From Diphasiastrum complanatum (Eukaryota > Streptophyta > Lycopodiopsida > Lycopodiales > Lycopodiaceae), in the NCBI GenBank assembly GCA_029204225.1, contig CM055107.1, positions 42,096,007 to 42,160,006 of the forward strand: a stretch of DNA of 64,000 bases, read 5' to 3'. Position 1 is the stretch's first letter. Every line of letters starts with the position of its first letter. Position numbers and translations under genes: made by a program. The notes below the pieces were generated by a model. The model did not search any database and was not told where the DNA came from. It saw nothing but the letters and a program-made list of their open reading frames with translations. Below are positions 1-12,823 of this stretch, in pieces.

Positions 1-548
1 TAAAAGGTGTAAAGCAAGAAACAAGAATTGCCAGAACTCCACAAATGCATCCAGTCAAATAGCGTGCATATACTAGTCAAGAAAGCAGAAAAAATAGAAT
101 TTGGAACTATGATGATTTAAAATCTCAGTTGTCTCAAAGAGGAGAAAACCTCACACTACACACTGTTAATTTCAAGAATGCTTGGAAAGCACATAACATA
201 GATATCACTAATGTTCTCACCAATCAGATCATGATGCCAATACTGCATCACATTACTTTTGAGAACCATCTCAAACAATATTGCCATTGTCTAGCCCACA
301 ATCCCGATAGGACCAATGTTTTGTTGTTGGATCATGCTGAGGTCATTGGTATTGAAACATTAATGCCATCCTTGCAATATCCATTTTAACAAAGTACTAA
401 CTAGAGTACATTTAACTTGATGTCCATCTTCGGGGGATATGGGACCGTATAGAAACAATGGCATCCATGATCTTGCTGCAATAAATCATGCCCTGTTTCT
501 CTAAACGAATGCCAAGTATGTACAAGACAGCTTCAAACATCTTGAGCA
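1..548. other. 3' flank of the hydrolase gene; no recognised gene
   Basis: This stretch lies downstream of the stop codon of the minus-strand hydrolase gene and probably includes its 3' UTR. A plus-strand open frame of 86 codons (129-389) is present. I do not recognise it, and it has no clear start context or splice signals. Confidence 0.4.
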
Positions 549-779
549 CTACAGAGTCATGGTCCGCCCAATTCGGTCAGTGCCTTTCCTAGAGCTATTT
601 TTCGTCAATAAAGACTTCTCAAGAAATGAAATGAACTTTTTAAGATGCCGAATGTATTCAGGATAGAGCTCCAGATTACAATGTCCACCACCCTTCAACC
701 AAAGAGGTTCATACTTTTCTTTGCAGAGATCCCATAGCTGCTTCCCATGCGAGCAGTCCACCACTTCATCTGACGTTCC
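549..779 (-). CDS. hydrolase exon 5 (residues 209-284 and stop)
   Basis: Starts at [13 protein letters not shown] after the acceptor TTATTAG and ends with TAG at 549-551. It holds the triad Asp212 and His241. The last ~18 residues after FISFLEKS are not conserved in the family as I know it. Confidence 0.92.
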   Translation of the reverse strand, partial: GTSDEVVDCSHGKQLWDLCKEKYEPLWLKGGGHCNLELYPEYIRHLKKFISFLEKSLLTKNSSRKGTDRIGRTMTL

Positions 780-3700
780 CTAATAAAGAAAAAATGAATG
801 GTCAACTCTACAAAAGACTATTCACCTATTAACCTGTAAAGTGCTTAAACAGCAAAATGTTGAATCAATAGAATGGAAACATGATATGAGAACTGTGCCA
901 TAAGTTCTACTCTTTTGGCAGTTTTCTGAGATAGCTGAGGACAGGCAATAAAAGCCAACACATGCTGCAGAGCTCCATGAAGCCAACAACCAAAACTAGT
1001 CGCAATATCTAAGAGGATGTAAGCCAATGAATGAGTGGATTAGAACAATATCAAGTTATGAACTAATCATCCTAAGGTAAATGGTATCTAGGCTAAGATT
1101 CTTACATAACAAAGTTGCATGTGTTGGACACAACAGTATAAAAACTTGTGCATAACAGGGAGGATCTAGCTCATGCCACAACAATTATCAGTATTTTGTG
1201 TGAAATCAGTTTTTAGAAATTGAAACACTATTTGCCTAGGTTACTTCAAGCTTGAAACTTGCAAAACAACGTAGAATCAATAGCAAAATCACTATTGGAT
1301 CATCAAAAATACTAAACTAAAACTCAATCTCTAAAGAATCTTCACCTAAACATAAGCTAATCATACTTCAATGAAAATATGAAATTTCCAATTTCCATTT
1401 TACAGGTTACTAAAAGTTACTTGCTGCTCTGCAGACAATCAAAAATCACGATTTTCCACTGAACCGATTCGTTCCAAAATTCGAATCGAATTTCCAGTCC
1501 GAATCAGACTGGCTGCACAAACCAGGGCCCAGTTTATTGCAGAGGCTCAAATTGCTGTTATTTTTAGGTTCAACATTGGAGATGAAACATGTTACCTCAG
1601 GCCTGTCGATAGGTGCATCACACGTCTCTGCATTGAGCACTCCATCTAGTCTTCAAACTTCAAGGTCGTCAAAAGTTGATACTTTCAAGTTTCAAAGTCA
1701 GTACTAGAGTCTTAGCAAGCTGCAGTTACTTCAAGGTCCAATCTTCAGCTTACAACTCAAGTCTCAAAGATTAAACATTCAAATTTCAGGTCATCCATAG
1801 TTCCCGCTGAAGTCAAGGTATCCTGTATGATGGAACACTCACTTACCTAGCCTAATACTAGCAATATTCTCACTTCAAATATGGATAATCTGAAGCACCT
1901 AGTCTATTTTACTGCCCCGCTACTGGAAGTACGGAAACCTCAATCCACACTGCCAGAACTACCTCGCTGCCTCTATCCACGAATTGCGTTGCTGCCTCTA
2001 TCTAAGAACTGCCAGAACTTAAATTTCTGATGGTTTCTATTTTTTTTAGTATTACATATGAAAAAAAAACAGCATACTGCACCAGTACGTTCCAAACCGT
2101 ACTCAAAACCTCAGAACAGCTTTCAATTGTTTGAAGCATATGTTTGCACCATGCCACCACGCATATGCAATTTGGATAAACACATTTTTGTGGATGGAGG
2201 ATGTACTTTTGGCATCAAAATCTGATAAAAGAGCTATTTTTTTTCATACATACTGAAATTATTCTTTTCAAGGCTCAGGGCTCATTTTAGAACTGAACGC
2301 ATTCTGGAAGAACATTCTGGAATGAGTTCGGTTCTGGAACGGACAACTAAGGTCTGCAGACATATAGCTGTCACATGTAGATCAAGCCTCATCAAAAAAC
2401 TGTCATAAGCTGGTGCTCAATAATATTAGAGGAAAACCTAGTTATGCTATGTGACCTCAATTACAAAGTTGAGAACTATTGCAACAATGAGATAGCATAT
2501 AATCAAATATAATAAGCATAGTAGCTTACATGTATCACAAGCACGGGACAATTGACATGCCTAATCTTGTCAATATTCTGCAAAACCAACATACAGTCAA
2601 TAGTACAGAATGCATGGCTTTTGATCTACTGTGGAAAAGAGATTTTACAAAGGTAAATTTTCAATGCTTGTCACAGTATTTTCAACAGCTTGCAAAATGT
2701 TCACCGAAACACAGAGGCCATCAAGAACCTTGTATATGTCAAACCAGTATGTGCGCTTCACTGGATACATAACACGTAGTCCAGAGAGAATAGGACTGTG
2801 CAGCACAACAGCCCGCAACTTGGGTAACTTAGCTGCTAAATCTAAAGTGGGCCCACTTCCAACAGATTGCCCATAAAGGACCACTTCCTCTTGTTTAGCA
2901 CCATAATCATGCTGCAGACATTCATAAGCCGCTTCAATGTCGGCATATGTGTTGAGCTCACTAGGCTGTATCAAGGACACAAGTACACGGCTTGTTGAAT
3001 GCTTGAACAAAAAGAGAAAAATGATTGAACAATGTGAAGCATATAAGCTCCAAAGACACCTAGACAAGTGCATAAGTTAAGAAGTAAAATGAACACAGTC
3101 TACTAATCAGTCTGACTTTTGTTGAAGACCCTTGATCATAATGTCAGCAGCGTTCAGTGATAAGCTTTGTCCAACTGTCATCTCTCGACATGAGCTTCAA
3201 CAAGGTTCATATACTTCTGATGAGGCTTATAGTCAATTCTATGACTTTCAGAAATTCATAGCGCAATAGACACGTTCTAGTTACTCTAGAAGTGCAAAGA
3301 GTCTGTGATAATAAAGGCTTCCATTTGTTAAGGAACAAAGATACTAATTTATACACGTCTACTATAAGCAATGTAACAGGGAAAACTCATTCAAGGCAGC
3401 TAAAACAGATGATTAGTACACAAATCTAAGCGATTACTGAAAGAGGAAAACCTGCAAAATTCATAAAATATGATAGCATAAGCATACTACTAGAGACCCA
3501 ACAAATACTAAGCATTTATACAAAAAAAGAGTTGCAGTAGCAATAATCCTCAAGTACAAACGATGAAGGAAAGAACTTAACAAGACAACCTTGAGCTACG
3601 TTTGATGGTTCAGAACATAGTTGCCTGTTCTGAAACGGAACGCGTTTCCGACAGATATTCCAAACACGTTCCGTTTCAGAAAGTGAAAAAACAAAATTTG

Positions 3701-5484
3701 GAAAACTTTTTAATTTGTGATTTCTAATAGGGAATGACATTGGGTTGCCTTAAATAGATTATTTAGACACAAGAAATCCATTTATACACAAAATATTTCT
3801 ATGATTCATAATTCTTGCCCAGTCCAAATTAACATGCATTTCAGAACTTGACCCAAAAAATTAGTTGAAAAATGGGGAATGGCATTGGACCACCTTAATT
3901 AGATTATATAGACAAAAAATTCCATTTATACAAAAGAAAAAGACTTTTATGAATCATAAATATGCCACTTTTGGTTGCTTTCAAATAGCGTAAATTCTAT
4001 AACTTGCACCAATTTGTATGTTTAAAAAATTTGATTATACATTCACTGTTTTGGTGTAAATATGTTACAACACTGAACATAATCAATGTCATACGTATTT
4101 ACTGCTATACACAGATACCTGTTCCAAAACCTTTTCCTTACATTCGAAACAAGGTTTTTTTTTTCAAAAAGAGAGTCAATTTCCTATGTAAACCAATGCA
4201 CCCTCACTTTCATTGATAGCAACCAATCAGCAGGAGGGCGTGGATAGATGTTGCTGTGCTCCAATTGAGCCAAATGTGTTTACCATCAATGTTCCATCAT
4301 AGTGCAGAGTATGATTGTAGGTTCAGCCAACTCCATAGTGACCCGTTCGGTGTTTTATGTTCGTCTGGTGAACCTTTTTTCCAAGTTTTTCAAAAAAGAA
4401 TTGATGTCAATAGGATGTTTAAGGCTTTTTTTGGGTAGTAGAAGTAAATCTCATTTCTCACATCCCCATCAGTGATATTGCTTCCTATACAAGTTTAGGG
4501 TGTTCTTATTTGCTGTCACCTGTTTTCCGCCTGTGTTAGGCCAGAGTTGGCACTAATAACTCACCGTTCATAGCCGATCAGTTGGCATCTACATATGCCA
4601 TTCCATAGGATGCAAATCGTGAGCATTTGATCGACAATTATGGAGATGGCAGGGGCCAGCCAGCGTTGACCTCTACAGCTTCCACAGCTCCTACAGTATC
4701 AAGGCCTCACAAAATATTTTTAACAGCAGCAGCGACAGCAATGGCAGCATGGCCCAACACTCGGGTAGTAGGCACACCATTTGACAGCATTCACCCAGGA
4801 CCAGCAAGGCAGGGCCCTCACTGCACTATGTGACCACCCATCTCTACTGCCACACCCTCTAACTCAACCATCCACCTCTATGGCCGCACCATCCTCTAGC
4901 CAACCATGTACCTCTATTGCCGCAACATCCTCTAACCGACCATCCACCTCTACCGCACCCCTAGCCATGTCGTTTTCCAATTCCCGTGTTGCATGTGAGC
5001 CCATCAATCCACAACCTCCAATAATACCCCATCCATTGCCCCTTCTATTGATGACCATTTTGTTGTAGACGATGCTGACCACCAAGTTTCATGGCCACGA
5101 TCGACCTCATCCCTAGTTCCGCCCACCCCCCCTTCGAGCTACTTTATGACAATCGTTGAGGTCCCCGGACCAGGCCATAAAACTTGGCTTAGTCCATAAA
5201 GAAGGCCAACTAAGATGGCGAATATGTTTTATGGCCTTAAATCTTCTTTTTGCCATTGCTAAAACCACCCTATTCAGAGAGGCCATGTCTAGTTTTGCAG
5301 CTTGTGATGCTAGTTACAGGACCCCCAATATCAAGCTCCTCTGTCTCGCTTTTGGAAAAACTGGGTAATATGAGTCTAGCTATGATCCATATCTGTGGTA
5401 GGTAGAAGTGAAGCTCGTAGGGTATACATCTCTCTCAAAAGAAGACCTACACATTTGGAGTCTAGATACTCGAGGAAGGATCGC

Positions 5485-5548
<64 letters not shown>

Positions 5549-8500
5549 AGAAGAAGAAGAAGAAGAAGCTTTATTAATGTCTTTTCCATGCCAGCCTATA
5601 AGACTGATCAGTTCACCACGGTTCTAAGAACCATACAGTTCTCAAAAAATTTTGGGGGGAACCATGGTGAACCGTACAATTAATTAATTAATCAATTTTG
5701 AACCGTACAATTAATTAATTAATCAATTTTTTTTTTAGTTTCCCACCCCCAAAAATAGCCCAAAAATGCCAAAAAAATTAGGGAGTGGATACAGAATCAG
5801 TACAGTACAATACAATAGCATAAAATAGCAAACAAAGTACAGTAGCCAAAAAAATACCCGAAATCTATGAAATGAGGATCAAAAATGCCTTGGGAGGGGT
5901 TTTGGGGGGAAATGGATGATTAATTAATTAATTGATTGATTAAATATAGGAACCGTACCATGGTTCATGAACCATGGTACGTTCATTCCACGGTTCCCAA
6001 GACCCACGGTTCTGAGAACCGTGGGTTCTATGCTTTAAGTACATCTGCCCAAGTTTGGACAATAGTATGATGCTGCTCCCAGAGAGAGAGAGAGAGAGAG
6101 AGAAAAGAAAGAAAGCTTTATTAACGTCTTTTCCATGCCGAAAGGCGTATAAGACGAGCAAGTACATCAGATAAGATGGAAACAAGACGGATCAGTGCCG
6201 TCAAAAACAAACTAACTAAAACCAAACTCTATCTCAGAATTAAGACTCTCAAAAAGAGAGAAAGAAAGCTTCATTAATGTCTTTTCCATGCCAAAAGGCA
6301 TATAAGACCAATAAGAGTACATGTCAAGTATGTGGTAACCCTGGGAGCGTATATAAACGTCTCCAAGAAAGAAAAGTATGCATAAAAGATGGCCAATATA
6401 ACGGTAAACCATAAACTATCCATAAGTGGGAGCAAACATAGCTACTCAGAGTAGAAACATATCATCTAGTACTACTGCTGAAGAAGGATGTGATAAGAGT
6501 TGTAGCAGGAGGTAGTATGGATCGTCGTCGTCGTCGTCTAGTAGGATGAGAACGGTGTGCTCTCATAACAGGGCGGGTAGTGCGGGATGCCACATGACCG
6601 TGAGTGACACACTGTCTCTGATATCTGTGAGGGGGTGTATCATCGTCATCATCATTTGACTCAAGGTCTTGGCGTGGTCGTCTCTTGGAGAAGAATGATG
6701 TAATTTGAGCCTGAGAGCTAGAACGTGGCTGGTGAACTGACTGGTACATATCCTGTCGCAGCAAGACCATCTCACGTATCATGAGCGCAACACAGCGAGG
6801 ATCCTCATATGCAATAAGTGATCTGAGTGTGATAGGCATGTCCCAGAACAGGCAGTGGTATCTCCCTCTGATCGCATAGTATATGGGGCATCTGAAGATG
6901 AAGTGCTCCTCGGACTCTACGTCATGTAAAGAACATAGCTGGCACAATCTCTCCTCTCGTGGTGTACCCTAGAATCTGCCAATCTCGATAGCCAACTGGT
7001 GCGAAGAGACTCTGAACTGTCCCAAGGTGAAGCGGAGACTGTGTGATAGTCCTGAAGACAAATATCGAGGTAAGACTGGGAGTCCAGCAGCATCCTGCTC
7101 CAGAAAGTGTATCCGGTAGTGATCAGGCTTAACCCTAATTGGTGTCGCCAAGTACGGTCAAGATATGCTCTATATAAAAACCGTCTAATGTACTGGTGTG
7201 TACCCAATGAGAGATCCATGATATCGATACCGAATGTCTCCATGAGGAAGTGTGATGCGTGCCCCTGAGTCTGAAGATGGTGTGAGGACATGAGTGCAAG
7301 CCGTGTGTATCTCTGCTCTATATCAGGAAGTGCCCAAGCCCTCTGGATGTACGTGATAAGCTGGAAGGCTGCCTCTATCTGGATAGGGGGGGTGGCAAAC
7401 TCTGCAAGAATGATCTCATGTGGGAGAGAGGGTTTCGCCCGAATCATGCGAGCTAGCATGGTGGTCTGTAAACATGAAATGCTGGCCCAATGTGAGGAGG
7501 AGAGGCCTGTACACCATATCTCTACTGCATAAATGGCTCAAGGGGTGACGATGGTGTCAAAAAGTCTGCACTTACTCGGGACATCCCGAATAGACTTACG
7601 GAAGCAGAATCTCTCCAACTGGACCAAGGAAGAATGACCCTTCCCGAGTCTAGAAGTAGCTGCATGTCTCATACTGAAAGTAGGACCAGTGAAGAGCACA
7701 CCAAGGTAAGTATAGGAAGAAACCACCTCTAGAGGCCGTCCATCAAAGGTAAGCTCTTGACGCTGCATGAAAGCCCAAGAGGTATTGAAGACCATGATTT
7801 TGGTCTTCGAGAGGTTCACCCCTAAACCCCACTGAGTACAAAAGGTGTGTAAGCAATCCAGCTGTCTCTGTAAGCCCTCTCTGGTATGAGAGGCAAGCAC
7901 CACATCATCTGCATATAGAAGGATAGTGATAAGAATGTCACCAAGCCTACAACCATCCCCGCCACATTGAGAAATGACCCGCTCTAGCTCATCAATGTAT
8001 AGTCCAAAAAGAACTGGTGAAAGAGAGCATCCCTGTTTAACCCCAATAGTACTCCGGATCTGCTCAGAAATGCCACTGCTATGACGAAAGCACCCCAAAA
8101 CCCTCTCATAGAGAGCCATAACAGCTAGAATAATATTTGTCAAGAAATCCAGGTCGCGAAGTCGCTGGATAAGTAGAGAGTGTGGGACAGAGTCAAAGGC
8201 TTTCCTGAAGTCCACAAAACAACAGTAAACCTTTTCCTTCCTGTGCCTAGCTTCCTCAATGACAGCTCGAAGTGTGAAGATATGATCAGTAGTGGAGTAA
8301 TGAGCGCGGAACCCTGCCTGACCCAATGCATGCAATCTCCTTGTTACATACCTATGTAAATAGCAGTACTTCAGACCTCTAATAGTCCATTACCCTTAGG
8401 ATTAAGGGTATGTGCCCTTGGATAAGGGCAAGCAAGTGACTATACCTTAGTTGGAGGTATGGAGTCACGTGACCCTTGGATAAGGGGTATGCTTAGTATT

Positions 8501-11500
8501 AAGGGTAGGTGCCTTAGATTAAGGTACTAGTGTCCTTGGTTAAGGGCAGGTAGGTGTCTATGCCTTGGATGGAGGTATGGAACCTAGAGAGGTGTTAGAA
8601 AGTCATTGGATGACTATTTTTCTAAACCTTGGGCCTCAACCTTGAACCATATCACTTTATTGGTCTAGGACCAAAGTATACTTGCACAACTTGGGCAATG
8701 GGACCTAGTAGGAGGGCGCCCTTCTAAAGTGTCCATTGAGTTCCCAACTCCCACAAGAAAGGCATTCAAAGAGTCATAGGTTATGGAAGGAGTCTCTTGA
8801 CATTCCATAAGCCTATGGAGGTTCTTGGAGATTCTTTAACTCCCCTAGGCTTCTCTCTCTCTCATTGGATGAGCATGGAACTCCATAGTGCATTGAAGGG
8901 GTCCATGGGCCATCTATATGAGGGTAGTAGGGCGGCCATTGGGAGGGAGAGATCTCTCTTGTTTGCTTTGCTTATGCTCTAGTGTTGCTACTAGTGTGTA
9001 GAGTGCTTTCTTGTGGTAGTATGCTTGAGGTTTGGATCTTGCTTATGGTATGGGACATAAGTAGGGTTTGGATCTTGAGTATGCTATGGAGTGTTATGAT
9101 ATGCTTGTGGTTAGCAAGGGGGTGCTAGATAGGTCTTGCTTGGAGCTTGGCTCTAGCTATGGTTGGGTGGTGAATACTTGAGGCCAGCTTGTTATCTATC
9201 TTTGTGTTTAAAGAGTAGGGACGCAGGTGGAGGAGAGATCCTTGGAGGCTTGCAGATCCTTGCTTGCAGATCCTTACTTGCAGGTGGAGGCATCCTAGCT
9301 TGGAGTTGGGGAGCATCTTGAAGCTTGCAGGTTGCTTGGAGGACATTTGGAGGCTCTACTTTGGATTTGGAGGACTTCCTCACCTCTACTTGTAAAACTC
9401 CTGGACTCTGCCTCTGAGCTAACTGCAGACTGAAGGATGGTGCCATATAACTTCGCGAGAACATGCCCGATCATGATAGTGTGATAATTACCAAGTAACA
9501 TGGGGTCACCATTTTTATGGATGGGATGTATGATGTTGGTGCACGAGGAAGATGGGAAGCCTTCAACAACAACATGGTTGGAGAGAGTGGATAATGTGGG
9601 GGCAAGAGCGTCTGAGGCGTGAATTAGTAGTTCGGATTCCAGATCTTCAATGTCTCTAGTTCGATGGGTTTTCAATTTCTTGACTGCTGCCTGGACCAAA
9701 TTAGAGGTGAAGAGGGTGAAATCTGAAGGTCGAGGGGAGATGGAAATGGGCGTATGATGTATCAGTGGGTATAGTGTAGAGCTGGGTAGCATAGTCAGTC
9801 CAGGTATGTAGGTCATCTAGGAGAGGGGGTGGAGAACGGGGGATAAATTACGCTAAAAGGCTCCAGAAGAGGAGCTATAAAGGAGGTTCATCATAAGGCA
9901 GCTTCCTTTGAAATCATCATAGGCACGTTTTTTACGGCGAAGTGTGCGGTTGTACACTTGCCATGAGGAGCGAAGAAGATGGGGGGCATGTACACGAGCC
10001 TGTGTGACAGTGTGGTGGAAGGAGCGACATTCCACATCGTAGGTCGAGGTGATCGCGGATGAGTAGGTTTGTTTTTGTGGGATTTAGATGAAAAGGCTAA
10101 AGTTGCAGCAGTATGAAGAAGTGGTGAGGAAGGCAGCCTGGGATTCCAATGGTTTGTTGTGCGGGAAAGAGTGAAGTAAGGAAGCAAGAGATTCCTAGTA
10201 GAGGGGTATGTAGAGGGGGTGGAAAGTGTATTTGGGTGCACGGGGTAGTGTGGATTGTGGTGGAGGTGGTAATGATGGAAGGTGGCCAATAGCGAAGGAA
10301 AAGAACGAATGATCAGAGAAAGTGGTGGGAGAGATATAGAAACTGTGAATGAGGGGAAAGGATGAAGGTGACCCCATGAGGTAATCAACAACACTATGAC
10401 CGCCACCATGAGGATGACAAGTATAGCTGCCAGAATTAGGCCAGTGAGGTAGGCCATTATAAATGGCTAACTCATGTGCCTCACCAAACTGTAACAGATA
10501 CTCACCATATGTCCATCCTCAGAAATACTGGTGATCCCCAAGCTATCACTGTCAAGGGCGTGAACTCGGAGTTGGTCTGTAGAATCATGGAACTCTATCT
10601 GACGTAAAGCAGTCCGGACATTAAAATCCCCAGTGAGGAAAATGTGCCCACGCTCAGCAAATCTGATGATATCCACTGAAAGGTCCAAGTAAGGTGAGCC
10701 AACACCCTCAACAAAAGAAGAGGACTCCGGAGGGAAATAGAAGGCAGCAATGAAAATGTCCCTAGCCAAACCAATCTCTCGTCCTGTAATGCGAGCCCAG
10801 ATATATTGTGCATGCTCATCATGTCTGACGAACTCAATAATCTGATGAAGAGACTCCATATAGAGACAAACCACCCCTCCAGAACCACGGCCGCTAGAAG
10901 ATCTAGTCTCAGGACTATATACTGAATCCCATCTGTATCTCGGGAAAGTGGTAGACCCCGCTCTTGGCTCTCGTGCGTCTCCATGAAAAACAATAGGTCT
11001 CGTCCAATAATAAAGTCAATCAGATCACCTGCTGTAGAGGATGAGTGAATGCCATCACAATTCCATACCCCAATCTGAAGATGGTATGGATGGGGCCCCT
11101 GGACGCTCCCAATCCCGGGAGCTGCTAAGGGTGCCAGCAACAAATCATATCTGACCATCACGATATATGACCCGTCTACCAGTCTCTCAGGCAGCCTGGA
11201 AGGCTTTACGCCTCTCCTCAACCTGAATATAAGTGAGATCATCATCCATGTATATGGTAGTGCCGCGTAGTTTGGCTCAACATCGTAAAGCCTCTCTCCG
11301 ACTGGCTAAGGATGTGAAGCGAATGATCAGTGTAGCTGCATCTCTGGTGGTCCTCCAGGCTGTGTCTAAGCCATCTGTCACATGTCCTAGGGTGGTCTCA
11401 AGAAACCTCATAGCTTCGGCAATCGCATTCTGTGTATCTGGTATCTCACGAACCCTGATGTTATGTGACTTTTGATCCCTTGACCACTCTTCTGAAATGG

Positions 11501-12770
11501 TGACTGAGATGACAGAGGAGATGGGGGCACTAGGCTTGGTGCCTTTCTTCAATATTGGTGCCCATGAGAGGGTTTCCTCTTTGTGTTGTTCAATCTTATT
11601 TTCGAGCTCCCGTATCATGGTGGTAGCCGAGTCCGAGGCTGCAACCTGTTTAGTACTGATCACTTGTTCCAGTGAAGCAACTTTCCATTTTTTTTCTTTT
11701 AGAAGAGAGATCACTATTCCCTTCAGTTGTGAAAGTTCTTGTTTCAAGAGCTGGAAATCTGCTTTCATTTGGTCAGCTTCCCAAGAGGAGAAAGCTCGAT
11801 TGATTTGGAGGGAGTGTATGGGATGTGTGTTGTAGACAGAGGAGCTGTAGCTTCTTGGGAGTTGGGAATAGGAAGGATGCCGTTAGGCAAAGAGATAGGA
11901 ACAGCCGCAACAAGGGAGGGTGGGTCAAAAACAGCAGCTAAAGAGTCAACATCAACAACTGAGGTGGTAGCAGATGTGGTAGCAACAGGGGTAGCTGCAG
12001 CGAGGGGCACGTCAGCATCAGATAAGGTAGAAGTAGCAGCAGCGAGGGGTGGGGGTAGATCAATAGATAGGACTTCAGCGAGGGTTGGGGAGGTATCAGT
12101 GAGGGCTGAGGGGGCAAGGGCATCAATGATGGTGGATTCATTATCAACGAGGGGGCAGGGGTCAGCAGCAAGAGGGCAGGGGTCAGCAACGGGGGGGTGG
12201 AGTCACCATCAATGAGGGTTAGGGGGTCTGATGAGGCAGGAATGAGGGAGGGGGCAGTAGCGATGGAGCAGGGGTCAACAGCGAGGGGTACAAATGGCCA
12301 TCAAAGAGGGGGGGGAGTGAGGTGGCAGCGAGGGGGAGTGAGGTGGCGGGTGATGTGGAAGCAGGGCGAGGAGGAGTAGGCGCTTTCTTGCGTGGAGGCA
12401 TGGCAGATCAGGTCAGCACTGTGATGAAAAACAAACAGCAGCACTGTGGATCAACGATGGAGTAGAACTATGGAGAGCCCGTGGATCAGCGCTGGATCAG
12501 TCCTGGTGGAACGATTTTGTCAATGGTTCTAAACATTTGCTCTATCATGGATGGACATCAGCGATTAGTTCTGGATGTTCTGGTAATCAGGCACACTGGC
12601 TGCAAGAAAATGGGTGCCCACCCATGAAGTGAAGGGATGAAGTTGTTAGCTTACACCACCATGGATCAGAGCTGGAGCAGCCACATGGATTGGCGCTGGA
12701 GTAGCCATGTGGATCAGCGCTGGAGCAGCCACATGGATTTTGGCTGGAGCAGCATAGTGGATCAGCGCGC

Positions 12771-12823
<53 letters not shown>

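Larger units (their letters stand above)
6243..12772 (-). mobile_element. near full-length LINE with ORF1 and ORF2, interrupted by a solo LTR
   Basis: Reads on the minus strand as 5' UTR with tandem repeats (12772-12402), ORF1 (12401-11277), ORF2 with AP endonuclease (11245-10195), reverse transcriptase (9816-7538) and a zinc-finger C-terminus to 6462, then a 3' UTR with terminal hairpin (6309-6280) and a TTTC/TC tail. Without the inserted LTR it is about 5.5 kb, a normal length for a two-ORF LINE. Several frameshifts break ORF2, so it is inactive. The 5' end directly abuts a GA tract (12773-12821). It lies in intron 2 of the hydrolase gene, in the same orientation. Confidence 0.88.

Noticed and set aside
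129-389. 86-codon plus-strand ORF at the window start
   Set aside because: No recognisable domain, splice support or composition shift. Kept only as a note in the flank entry.
4627-5085. Ser/Thr/Pro-rich ORFs on both strands in intron 2
   Set aside because: Overlapping frames with simple composition, no conserved motif, no splice context.
5380-5683. Long ORFs of Ser-Leu, Arg-Glu or Leu repeats over GA/AAG tracts (also near 12600-12860, 18720-18977 and 24486-24984)
   Set aside because: They are translations of microsatellites in both strands, with no coding sequence around them.
11739-12379. Plus-strand Ala/Gly/Ser-rich ORFs over the LINE
   Set aside because: They are shadows of the low-complexity LINE ORF1 on the minus strand.
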